Shown here piece by piece: positions 33,395 to 44,515 of a DNA stretch of 64,000 bases (position 1 is the first letter of the stretch; each line of letters begins with the position of its first letter). Source of the DNA: Magicicada septendecula (lineage: Eukaryota; Arthropoda; Insecta; Hemiptera; Cicadidae); the NCBI GenBank assembly GCA_034769895.1, contig CM068367.1, forward strand, positions 87,463,899 to 87,527,898, read 5' to 3'. The notes beneath the pieces are model-generated. The model made no database searches. It worked only from the letters and a program-made list of their open reading frames with translations, and was not told where the DNA came from. The position numbers and the translations under genes are program-made.

Positions 33395-34992
33395 TGATGA
33401 CGCAGACCGTGAAAGCCTTATTAAAAGGTTACAAAAAAGCTAATAAATGGATACGCCCTGTAAGAAACTCTTAAAAAACCAACGGCCGCAGAAGAACTAT
33501 AACTGTCCAATCTCTATGGTTGTATTTTTGCAAGATGTGTAGTAGACATTTCAAAACTGCCAACAACAAAATATCACCAGGTTAGCAAAATAATAATAAC
33601 CAAAGGAAGCCCAGTAAGAGTATCAAATAGGAAGGTCGAAGCTTGTGTGTGTATTCTACTAACTGTATTTGTTATCCGATCCCGCTCACCACTTCACATA
33701 AGTAAGCCCTTGGGAGTTATCCGACTGGGGTGTTATTCCGTATCTTACAAATCGTTTTACCCAAATCTATTTCGTTTTATCCTCAACAGAATTGCTGACT
33801 TTCACCGCTTTCAATAGTTGTGACAACAAACTGAAATCACTTAGAAATTGAAAAAAAGCACAGAAAATAAAACGACAGAGTGATTCTTCTTTTAAATTCC
33901 AACCTTCAGATATAGAGAAGTGCAGGAAAAAAGAGAGAGAATACGTGCGCGTGCGGACGTATATATACGCTGGGGAGGGAATCCACTTATCCCGACGTTG
34001 CATACGACTCTCGGGCGGTAGGCAGTATGACTTTATTTCACATTCAAGATTTGCCTTGTGTACACAAAAGAACTTCTATACACGGGCGTTAATGGGAAAA
34101 GTAGGAACTGAAAATTGAATACACTGCTGGTAAAGGAAAATATAAGCAACGTCCTTGACAGACAGAGTAAAATTGTCAATAAAAGTTCGAGGGACAAACA
34201 AGAGCACGCTCGCGCGCCCATGCACGCTATTGGAAGCGAAGGTAACAGAACACTTAAAATACGATCTTTCGGGTTAATCCAACGAGCAAAAGTTTTCACA
34301 AAGGGATCAGATATTTTTCGATTAGTGAGCTAAAACGTGAAAAATAATTCGTTCTTTTTATAGGTAGGTGCTAAAAACGACAACGTTTCCCCAAATTTTT
34401 ATTGAAATGAAGCTAGCGGTAAGGACACGAAAAATACGTGGACAAATTAGCTTGCCTGTATTTCAATAAACTTTTTAGTAAAATAAATATTGAATGCGTT
34501 TGTCATTCATACGAACGATGATTAATCATTTTCAACATTTTAAACCGGCAGAAGCAATTTAATCGTGGGCCTTCACAACAGACTAGGAGGACAGATTTTG
34601 TCCACGGCCCACAATTCGCCGACTCTTGGGTTAGTCGAATCCATAATAATCGTTGGACAATTTAACCATCATGTTACTTTGCTATAATATTACCTTGTAG
34701 AAAATAAATTACGATAGCTAATACATTTTTTTTAGTGTCCTGCCTCATCGGGCGTTGACGACTCCCATTTTAATTAAATCTTTATATTTTTGTGGGTCGT
34801 CTGCAGAGAGCAATAGTTCTTCGTTATACCTTATCCCTGATCATAACTGCTAACTGCTGAGATTACGGATGTAAGAAAGTTTTATTCGACCAATCCATAT
34901 TTTATTATTGCTAATAAACAAACAAAAAACATCATATCACGTGTATCCAATAAAAAAGTGCCATTTCTTAGTCCTTTTGGTAATATTATACA
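33395..34992. other. Unassigned sequence
   Basis: Frames of 70-88 codons on both strands overlap and have no recognisable domains. No element is recognised. Confidence 0.4.
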
Positions 34993-34994
34993 TA

Positions 34995-36420
34995 CAGTAG
35001 AATCCCGCTAACTCGCCTCCCGATTTCTCGACATTCCGTATAACTCGACGATCACTTTTTCTTTTAATCGCTAAATGATTTCTGCTGGTCAAGCAGAATA
35101 TTATCTTTGAAATAATATAGTGGTCTATTAAAAGCCAGACTGTAATAATTTCTAACATCGCCTATACGGTGCAAACAGTATAGGTACATTTTAATTACTG
35201 TATTATTGTAACTACAGTACATATTTAGGCGTATGAATGTCCGTATGTTTTCCTGTTCTGTTAAAAAATTTGTTACGGTATTCAATTTTTGCAATTTTGT
35301 CCCTTTCCCTTTGTGACACTAATTCTTGGAACTGTCTAACGAATTTGGTGACAGGTTTTGTTCTTTTCTTGGAAATTCCAATCTACCCCATTCCCCCTCT
35401 CAGTAAAGAAGTGGCTGATGAAAGTCAGGTAGCCGCTGTCAATCACCATACACATTCTCGACGATGCCTCATCCCATCCTGATGCGGAAGACTTACAAGA
35501 CGAAGACATAAGAGCCTCCTATTGCAAGACATGTTTCTCCCTCCTAACGTGACTTCGGTATGTCAACCAATGGACTAGGGCATTTTGGAAGCATTGAAGA
35601 AAAGATACAGATGTAAACTACTTTCATCTCTTGTCTTAGCCATGGAGGAAGGGTGTGGCATGATCGATAAACTAAAGAAAATAGACATGTTGAATGTAGT
35701 GGGGTGGATATCTGAATCTTGGAATGAAATCGAGCATATAAGCCTCGTTCGTTCCTGGAGAAAGTTGCTGGACCATTCAAGAAACGAGTTTCAAGAAAGC
35801 AGAGAAGAGACAGAAAATTGCGAAATAGTGGACTTATTGAAGAAAATTCCAGGCTGCGAAGAAGTTACTGATGTAATGTTGGAGAATGGATGGGGCAGGA
35901 TGAAAACTGTGAACTTTTAGGAGATGGTGAAATAGTTGCACTAGTGAAAGAGAACGAGGATAAAAATTAAGATAAATCAAAAGACGAAGAGATGGAAGAC
36001 AACTGAAAAGTTAAAAAGATGACTCACAGTGAAGGACTAAAAGCTGCTGAAGGAATGCTCCGCTACTCGGAGGAGCAGGGTGCATCTGCTATGGACATTT
36101 TGTTTCTCCGTACCTACGTGATGAAGCTGCACGAAGACGAAATGAGTGTGAAAGACAGTCTAGCATGACGAGATTTTTTTCTAGAAAGAACTAGTCATTT
36201 CTTCAGTTTTGTATGTAGGGTTTTTTTAACTTTTAACAATTATTTTAGGGTTCGTTGTACTTTTCTGTGTCCTGTAGTGTTCTAGAACTTTCCTTAGAGT
36301 AATATGCAGTAAAATATTATGAGCTGTGAATAACCTATCACTTATTCCGTAAAACTCGACATTTTCGGTAACTCGTCACCCTCTCAGTCCACATCAGGTC
36401 GAGTTTGCGGGACTCTACTG
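34995..36420 (+). mobile_element. Tigger/pogo-type DNA transposon, internally deleted
   Basis: Bounded by TA (34993-34994 and 36421-36422). The ends are inverted: CAGTAGAATCCCGCTAACTCG at the left and CAGTAGAGTCCCGCAAACTCG, reverse-complemented, at the right, which is the Tigger TIR pattern. Subterminal TAACTCGACGA-like motifs repeat at both ends. At 1426 bp it is shorter than autonomous Tiggers because the N-terminal DNA-binding part and most of the catalytic domain are missing. Confidence 0.92.
35535..36170 (+). pseudogene. Tigger transposase C-terminal fragment (DDE_1 family)
   Basis: From about 35535 the sequence reads LPPNVTSVCQPMD, a stop where glutamine is expected, then GILEALKKRYRCKLLSSLV and onward to the stop at 35920. 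This is the end of the pogo/Tigger catalytic domain, where LPPNxTSxxQPxDQGxI is the hallmark block around the last acidic residue. The 111-codon frame 35585-35920 is intact and includes KKIDMLNVVGWISESWNEI, a typical Tigger region. A second piece near 36020-36165 (MTHSEGLKAAEGMLRYSEEQ) is the family's C-terminal tail in another frame. The first catalytic aspartates and the CENP-B-like helix-turn-helix are gone, so it cannot act alone. Confidence 0.88.
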
Positions 36421-37030
36421 TATCATGAAAAATTAAAAATAGAGAACTTCTAACCTTTGACCGCGGGGGGTTGTCATATTCTTAAAGTATTTATTGTACG
36501 CACTGTTTGTTATTTTTTTTTTAAATTAGAAATTACTTTATTTGTTTAGTTATTATTGTTATTCCAACATGTTACTATGCTTTTTCACAACACTTATTTA
36601 TATTTAACTAATATTGTAACTCATACTCAGTGATTTTATGGTCACACTTAATATCGTTTGTAATTCCTGTGTACACTACTTACCAAATTAATCAGTGATA
36701 AGTAGAAAATAATATGCGTTCTATACTCTAGCTTACCTGCAACAAACAAAATTGAATTCATTTAGTTTCTTGCTGCTATAAAGAAGACAATATTTTGTAC
36801 AAAGAAAATATACTGTATTAAATTATCAATACTAAAAATATTATTGTGAATGTAAATAATAAATAAATATACAAAAAATATTTATTTATTAAATATATAC
36901 ATATAATTTATATTAATTAACATAAAGGAATATAATATTATTATTAAACATATTAGTCTTTCACTCTATGTGCATGTGGGTGCGCACATACATACACACG
37001 ATACATAATATTTTTACTTTTACAAGAGTA
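36421..37030. other. AT-rich unassigned sequence
   Basis: Includes a short AT hairpin near 36858-36895. No gene is recognised. Confidence 0.45.
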
Positions 37031-37032
37031 TA

Positions 37033-37144
37033 TTTTTTAATTTTTATTACAATATTTTCACTGATTTGTATACTATCATCTTTATCATTATAAAGAAGAT
37101 GACAGTATACAAAACCGTCAAAATATTGTAATGAAAATAAAAAA
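37033..37144. repeat. Imperfect hairpin with arms of about 48 bp
   Basis: ATTACAATATTTTCACTGAT and TTGTATACTATCATCTT on the left match, inverted, AAGATGACAGTATACAA and GTCAAAATATTGTAAT on the right, with a loop of about 12 bases. It lies just left of the next PLE-type inverted pair. Confidence 0.8.
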
Positions 37145-37202
37145 CTATCTTGAAAAAATAAAAATATTTTAGAAATCGTGTTTCCGTTATCTAAGCCACA
37201 TA

Positions 37203-37478
37203 TTGATTTAATTAATACATTGCCTTTAATTAACTCCGCCTTGTGACTTCTTCCAGTAACGTTGCTGTGTTTGGCCACACAGTCTACATCCGGTCGCGTG
37301 TCCGTAAACACGGGTTTCAATTGTTGCAATGCGTTGTGCTTTAATGAAAAATTTTAATGTTTAATGACGTCGATGCGTGATATAAATGATGATGGAATGA
37401 TCGTTCCGAAACGCGTAACACAGTTACTGGAAGAAGCAGTCACAAGACTGAGTTGATGAAAGATAATGAATTAATTAA
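37203..37478. repeat. Inverted pair of PLE-type termini beside an endonuclease remnant
   Basis: CTTGTGACTTCTTCCAGTAAC (37240-37260, about one base either side) is matched in inverted form by GTTACTGGAAGAAGCAGTCACAAG (37421-37444, 3-bp insertion), and weaker matching extends outward through TTAATTAA-type sequence. The box GATGATGGAATGATCGTTCC followed by GAAACG is at about 37387-37412. The PLE endonuclease frame starts about 10 bp to the right. Confidence 0.7.
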
Positions 37479-37487
37479 ATAAAAAGA

Positions 37488-37950
37488 AACATCGGCCAGA
37501 CGGGAAGATCTCTTTCCTCAAGGTACTCTGAACATTTAAAAGCCATCACCACAAACTACATACACTCCACATTCGCCACACATTTAAAAAATGAAAACCA
37601 CGGGTACACAAACATAGAACACAACATGGAAATACTACACTACTTACCTAAAAGTAGAAAACTAAACACAGCAGAACAATATGAAATATACAGGCATCAC
37701 ACACTACAACCAAACATATTAAATGACCACTTACATTATAGATCACATATACATTTTGATACACTTGTTCAAACGCACACTTTGAATCCCAGCGCCAATT
37801 CGCTCCCACCAGCAGCCCCCACCACACACACCTACAACCCATAACGGATACTTGTACAGACGTTCTGTATTTCGAGTCCCACTGAGGAAGACGGACACCA
37901 CGTCGAAACGTTTGGGATAAAAAACCAAAAGTGGGTGTTCGCTTGTGAAG
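37488..37950 (+). pseudogene. Second Penelope-like GIY-YIG endonuclease remnant and 3' end
   Basis: The frame is open from 37488 to the stop at 37842-37844. It begins inside the GIY-YIG core with NIGQTGRSLSSRYSEHLKAI; the preceding cysteine pair and tyrosine are missing. It continues through THLKNENHGY and LNTAEQYEIYRH, which holds the conserved acidic residue of the second half. About 45 bp after the stop come GAGGAAGACGGACACCACG and TCGAAACGTTTGGGA, the same type of box that follows the PLE endonuclease at 3.2-3.85 kb. Protein identity to that copy is low outside the motifs, so the two belong to different PLE families. It is truncated at the 5' end against the inverted pair on its left. Confidence 0.85.
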
Positions 37951-38414
37951 GTTTGTGTATATATGGAATATTTAAAAAGTGAATGAAGAGGATGTACCAA
38001 CAAGATAATAATAAAAAGAAATATTATTTATTATTAATATTCATTAATAAACAAGAACAATTGTGACGAATTATGAAAAAAGTATAACACTTTTACATAC
38101 TTAAGTATAGGCCTACATATTTTATCCCATTGTGATGAATGGATAGTGTAAAATTTTATTTTTGTAAAAGAAACACACAGCTTCACTATTTGAAACAACT
38201 ATGACTGTGAGGTGGGACTGTTAACTGGAGCGACTAGCATGAAGATAAGATTATAACCCTATTAGAACTCCAGGCCACGAACAACGTGTCGATGAGGGGC
38301 TTAAGAGGTGTATACTCGGTCACAACGCGTAAGGGGGATCACCCCAGCTGGAAACTTTTTAACAGAACAGTTTTCCTGGAATGACGACGGTGCGTGTGAA
38401 ATATTCAGTTGGTT

Positions 38415-38510
38415 GCAGTGACGTCCACTAGGACGCCACATCACAGAATGGGTGAAATGTTTGGTGTTAAACGTGGTTGGTTGTCAACCAATAAAGTATT
38501 GTTATTAATA
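38415..38510 (+). repeat. Possible orphan PLE-type terminus
   Basis: GTGACGTCCACTAGGACGCC, then GGGTGAAATGTTTGGTGTTAA, resembles the boxes at 37.9 and 46.78 kb with the CGAAACG core changed to TGAAATG. Confidence 0.4.
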
Positions 38511-40431
38511 ACTCAGACTACACAAATTTTACAACTAACATGTACAAAGTGGGCCACACTAGTAGCTGTAGACAAGTAAGAGTCATGCAAGTTATGGTCC
38601 ACCTGCACTTAATTAAAACGTGTTTGGGGTATTAAAACGTATATAATCGTCACCACTAGACAGCATTATTAAATATACCCGTAGATCTACCTTTTAGTGT
38701 CCGAAATTTGTCTCAAGAATGTTAAATAATAAAACTGTAGTTGACTTATCCTACATATAAATGTATAAAATTATGGCTTATGTATGACTTAAATGTATAA
38801 AAATGCATCTTAAATAATTTAAATAAATCAAAAAATCAAAGAACTGCTCCAATTACAGTTTACACACACACAAACGTGCGCGCATATGCACATATAATTT
38901 AAGACTGAGTATTCCCTTTGGCATTTATAAGCAATCCAATTCTGAGATTACATTTTTCGTCACACCATGAATCAGAGAAGTAATACATACCGCTCCGGAA
39001 AAAGTGGGTCTAGGTCATTTATAAAAATCTGTGTCGAACAGAAAAAGACACTTTAATTACGACTTCCTTTGCACGGAAATTCATCCAGCGAATACGTTTG
39101 CAGATAAAAACAACGTTAAAAAAAATCTTTTAAATAACCACTCTACCTAATATAAGCTTTACGTTCTTTTTTAATGTGCATAAGAAATTTCTCCCTAAAA
39201 ACTCGTTCTCTTTTCCTGTGTCTGCAAATGTTGTTTCTTGTTTTGATTAGATTTCCAACGTTAGAATTTTTCTCCTTCTTTTTACTACTTATAGTTCTAT
39301 CATTCCCCTTCGCCTTACATATCTCGTTCGTTTTTCTTCTTCGTGTGATTTTATTTCCCTCTCTTTCATCTGTCTTTCACCTTACGGATTAGTCGTTTCC
39401 CTACCTCTATACACCTAGTTTTCCCAATAACCTTCTATAAAACACTGATGATCAATGAATCAAATAACGTACGATCCCTCGTCTAATTCATCTTGGGGTC
39501 CACCTAATAACTATTTCAAACATATAGCCTACCGTACTTTCTGCCGTTCCTCTAACGAAGTCATCCTACTGTAAAATCTGATATTCTAAACTCTTAACCA
39601 TGATACAGCTATCCTTTTGTTGTATTGTATCCGACAGTTCAGTGTAGGAATCTTCTCGTATGGTTCAGTTCTACAGTAAGAATTCTTATTGCTTTTTTTT
39701 TCATTGCAAAAGGCCACATTCATTTCCCCATTTGACACTACGTTTCCACTTATAGTGTGGGATATGGTTTCTTTAGCCCACGACTAATAATTTTTTTATG
39801 TAAGTCCATCTAGAGATTTAATTAATCCCCGTGATTCATCATTGCAAATCTGATCTCGTATTCAGCCTGCTCTTCCATTTTGTCCAAAAGCTGGGTCTCA
39901 GAAAAGAGGTTATCACATTTATAAACAATAATCCGACCCGTGATTGTAATGAACATTTCTGTTCCATTTCGGAACCCGTAATCCTTCATTTGTAAGGAAC
40001 ACACGTAGAGTCTTTTGAAACTAATTTTTAGTACACATATCACGTACTCTTCATAAAATGTTTTGTTTGGTTTATCAGCATTTCTAGTTGTCCTCTTTAC
40101 TTTCTTGTCAGTTTGTATCTTCTGTGCTCTATCCGCCTCACTTCTGCAAAAGAATATTTATTTCCGTAACATACTCGTTATAAAAAGCACGATTTACCGC
40201 ATAAAGAGTACTTAACTTATATTCTCGTACATGACGTCATATGTAAATCTTGTGATGGAAAACGCGAAAAAATGGAAATTCATGCAGCGTCACTGTTATT
40301 TATAGTTACTAAAATAACTCACAATACTTTGATACAACTTTTTTCTGAATAAATAAAGTAAACTTCACATCTCGGTTTCACGTGAGTACAAAAGGCTTAT
40401 ATCTTCGTTTCTCTCTTTCACTTCCCACTAA

Positions 40432-40463
<32 letters not shown>

Positions 40464-41050
40464 TTATATATTTCTCAGAAATACAGACTTTTCACTTACT
40501 TACTTGTCTGCTATTTACCAACATACCTGGGTTTTCATCTATTTATCTGATTGTCTGTCATCTTGTGAACGTACATAATTTTTGCAATATTTCTAACTTT
40601 AATTCCTGTTTATATATGCTTAGACACACAAATACTTTCCGGCCGGTTGCAGATAAGATATATTTATCAAAGCTGATCTGAAGTGAAATATATCATCACA
40701 AAGGACAGAAGTTTTCGCTTTGAAAAGTAAATCGAGCGACAGTAAAGAGCGTCTATCTGAAAACCCGTTTGAACCTTAAACGTGACAAACGATCGCCTAC
40801 ACACTCTCCCACACTCGACGTGAGCGCGCACATAAACGTGGAGGTAGCTTTGACTGTATACAAATAACCCGTCACAGAGCGTGTTGCTAGCGTCCACATA
40901 TATCTATTCTGTCATTCGTTCAATACCAACAGAAAAAACAAAGGAAACACGCAACGAAGGTACCATGAAAATGGCGAAAACATCGTCATGACATTGACAT
41001 TGACATGAACAATAGAGAACGAACACCTGATAAAAGTAATTCAAGGTGTC
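38511..41050. other. Unassigned sequence with (CA)n
   Basis: A CA run lies at 40432-40457. The 73-codon minus-strand frame at 39822-40043 (contains KDYGFRNGTEMFITITGRII) is not recognised and could be an old element piece. Nothing else is supported. Confidence 0.4.
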
Positions 41051-41054
41051 CTTA

Positions 41055-41965
41055 ATCACCATCATCATCATCATCATCTTCAGGAAGTATTAAACCAAAA
41101 ATGATTTGTTCCGGTCCCAAGCAGATAGACTAGAACTGGTAACTGCAACGCTTTTTCGGACGTCCCACAGCTCTTCTTCTTCTTCTTCTTCTTCTTCTTC
41201 TTCTTCTTCTTCTTCTTCTTCTTCTTCTTCTTCTTCTTCTTCTTCTTCTTCTTCTTCTTCTTCTTCTTTTCCAACGGCGCAACAACCCACTACTGAGTCA
41301 AGGCTTCCTTGTTTTAGGTTTCTGCGGATAAAAGAGTTTGACAGATGGGATATGTGAATTCTCCGATCCAACCCCCAACCTAGTGGATCAGGAACTTTGA
41401 CTTCAGGGTGTTCTTCCCCTAGAGAGTTGCTTTCACCTCAGCTGACGAGCTCTCTCTGCCCGGTCGCAGTAGGCTAACTGACTCAACCCATGTGTGCAGC
41501 CGTTGGGCTACTATAGCCTACTCCGCCTCCACACTAGATTCACATCCTGCTGCACACCAAGGATACCCCAGACTGCCCTGACAGAACCCTCATCTTTTGT
41601 TTGCTAACCGATCCACTCCGCCGAAGGGATTGGTTACCACAACCTTGGAGTGGATTGCTCGGCATAACAGGGCCCACCGACGTGTAGGTGAGAGTGGAGT
41701 TGGGGTGGAGAGGCTGGTCCATTTATCTTCTATAAAAGCATATGTTCGCGTCACACCACCTTTGGACCCCGTCCCACACCTCTCCGCTTTATAATTCCAT
41801 ATTTGTTTGGGGATGCACTCATTCGGTTATGCATTCGTTTAAGACGTTCCAACCATTTTAGCCGATACTGAGCAATTCAACCGAGTATACTCACAATATT
41901 CAGCTCCTGCCGGACATCGACATTTCTTTTGCGATCTTCAAGAGTAGCAAGGAGTATTTGTTGCC
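41055..41965 (-). pseudogene. LINE 3' end interrupted by a nested repeat
   Basis: Same family as the LINE at 1815-2462, minus strand. The inner part (41785-41965) reads LEDRKRNVDVRQELNIVSI, a stop, then YRLKWLERLKRMHNRM, which are the RNEDIRxEL and WLxHxxRM blocks. The 3' terminal part (41055-41170) aligns with 1840-1925 and ends in a GAT-type microsatellite (ATC at 41059-41078 on the plus strand). In the 1.8-kb copy these two parts are contiguous; here about 610 bp separates them. Confidence 0.82.
41171..41784 (-). mobile_element. Repeat inserted into the LINE, with (GAA)n tail
   Basis: It is placed by comparison with the uninterrupted copy at 1.8 kb. It starts with about 96 bp of TTC (41173-41268; GAA in the minus sense, hence a 3' tail for a minus-oriented retroposon). 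Then come CCAACGGCGCAACAACCCAC and a moderately GC-rich body without a long frame. A SINE or the extreme 3' end of a LINE would fit. The target duplication was not resolved. Confidence 0.6.
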
Positions 41966-43595
41966 CTACCATCAAGTAGTATACCAAGACTTGTGTGGCA
42001 AACCGATTTTAAGTCTTGGTCTCTACATTATGTTTTTCTTAAGCTGTTAATAATTAATTTTGTTGTCAAACAATATTACAAACAGTAGGCGGACTCAGGC
42101 GACCTCCTGTTCAACTATCTTCTCCGCTAAAAAATGTTCTTCATGTTTGACCATTAATTCTGACCATTCCTTTACTGTCTTGATAAGATTTGTAAATCGA
42201 TTTGATTTCTAGGTTTTCTTTGATCTTACCATATTTATTTCCCTTGGATTTTATAAAACCGAGCGTGACTCGTGTCACTATATACAAGTCGAAACTCTCA
42301 AGAGTTGCAAACAAAGAAGCGAAGAATGTGTAGGCTTAAAAAAGGGGGCCAAAATAATGATGAAATTACAGAAATATAGGAAAGGATATAACCGAAGTGA
42401 TAGAAGCAAATTATATCATTTGTCGAGAGCTCATGAAAGAAACGTCCAAGGACGCTGGCTGGATAAAATATGGAATTAGGAGCCAGCACAACAAAAGAAA
42501 ACGAGGACGATCGAAGCTTTCTAAAGAGATGCACTCTGGAGATGAAGACAGAAATGACAGTGAGAATGCGACAAACATAATATGACGCTTTTCAACAAAG
42601 AAATAACTCTGCATACCGGCTAAGTAAAACAAAGAAGAAAAAGAAAGAAAGAAAAACGCGAGCAACGAGGATAAACGAGAAACACAAGCAGACTAGGCGA
42701 AACTAGTCAAACAACCTATGGCAAATCTGAAAAAATGTGAATAATGCCGAGAGGCGTTACCGTCTGATGTATGCGAGCCAGCGAGAGACTGTGCATAGCC
42801 GGTAATTATTTAAAGCATAACATACAGACAAGGTTACGGCGCTGCGGTGGCAAGAGAACGGGGTGTGGCAATCGCGCAAAACAAAACCGCTCGATGGTAC
42901 TGGAACGTTCTACATGATTGGCAACAAGTTGCAGAGGGAGCCGTTAGTTAATTGCCGGATCTCGACAGAATGATAACGTAACACTAGAACACATCTTCGC
43001 TGCGTTTGTGTGTGTATGAGCGGTGGGAATGAGTGAGTAAGCCTTTATTGCAGCGTAAACACCGTACGTCGAATCCGATAAACGTCGCCCGGCCGTGATC
43101 GTCTGTGTTTTATCTGTCTTTAACTTGATTACTGTCGCGCTACAAGGAGAGACAAGAAGAAGCAAAAAAATAAATTACATTAACAAAATAAAATAAACGG
43201 TACCTACTACGGCGACGTACCGAGGAGAAAAGAAACATACGTACACTGTCATCCGTCCACAAGGTGAACTGCATTGTGCATAAGATAAATAGTTCTGGAG
43301 ACACCAGAGATGTCCAAGATAAAAGTACAAAGAGAGCGAGAGCGAGAGAAAGACTTGACCATTTTGTTATAAATCCATTATCCTCTGATTCTAAAATGTA
43401 TAAAAATTATTCCAAAACAATCTACAATACTTACTCCCCCCCCTTGACCGCCTCGCCGATTTCAAACCACATTGGTCTTTTGATGCCTAATAACTTCTTA
43501 TGGACTTGCTAATGATTCCATCCCTCAGGAGGCAATCTCTACTGTACTAGCCTTTTTTAATTAGGTCATTCCATTCTGGTATAGTAGTCCTCTTT
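41966..43595. other. Unassigned sequence
   Basis: Short frames on both strands at 42298-42665 overlap and are not recognised. A less AT-rich patch at 42720-43130 contains no motif I can name. Confidence 0.4.
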
Positions 43596-43599
43596 TCTT

Positions 43600-44515
43600 T
43601 CTTCTCGTGACTATCAATCAATGGACGTCTTTGAAAGCCGGCTGGCTCTCATTCTTAAGATATGCTCGTACCTTATCGATTCCCTTTTATCTACTTTCTC
43701 AATTATTTCATATTTTATACTCGTATTTTCTACAATCCGTTCGTTCCTCAGTCTCTCCCGTCTTAATTTTTCAGCTCTCTTTCTGAAGAAATTCATTTTC
43801 TTAACTTCTTCACTTCACGGAGTAGGCAATTGCCTGTTTCGTCTTCACAGGCAAAATGGACATCATTCCATCTTGCTCTCGGCCTTTGATTCTGAATAAT
43901 TCGAGTAATTTATTACTCTGGAAGAATTACCAGCACTTCATAGAGGGTTGCGTCTTATGACTTGAGTCAAGCCATCATGAGGCGTTGCTCCATCCGCTCA
44001 TCTCTAACCGTTAGAATTATCGCCTTCATTTTCCCAATCATGGGCATCCATATCATCCCTGGAATTTGGGGATACCACATCCGCCCTATCCTTTGTCCTA
44101 AAGGTCCTCTTCTCCGTCATCTTCGTCTTCGTCCGTAACCCTGGACAAGAGTAAAGCGATATATCCCGCCCGCAATACAGAGTCCTTAGCAGGACTTACC
44201 CACCGCCATGTCTGTCCACCCCTGCGCCTTGGATGGGCTTGCTATGAATTACCTAAGTGGAATAGACACGAGGCTTCTGGCTTTCCATAGGCCTTTGCCC
44301 ACAACTGATACCACAGGCAAAGGCCCATTTCTATTACCCTCAGCGTGTCTTCTTGCCATTCTGAAAAGTTTCCGGATTTCAAACTATAGAAAGCTACGCT
44401 TTTCACCGTCGTCTTATAAATTCTTATTTTTGTACTTTTCGCAAAGTGATCGTCCCCATTTTTTGTCGTCCTCTTCAGCCTTTCATCAAATTCTGTTCCG
44501 TAGAACACTTAAACC
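43600..44515 (-). pseudogene. LINE reverse transcriptase C-terminal region, diverged
   Basis: Two minus-strand pieces are in the expected order. At 44508-44242, EFDERLKRTTKNGDDHF and STKIRIYKTTVKSVAFYSLK correspond to the block ending in the YGSExW position. At 43796-43614, MNFFRKRAEKLRRERLRNER, IVENTSIKYEI and YEHILRMRASRLSK correspond to the EMxFLRR, RNExI and GHxxRM blocks. Glycine and aromatic landmarks are partly lost, and about 450 bp between the pieces is unreadable, so this is an old copy. Confidence 0.7.

Noticed and set aside
41080..41371. Poly-Lys, poly-Glu and poly-Ser frames
   Set aside because: They come from the GAA/TTC tail at 41173-41268 read in different frames.
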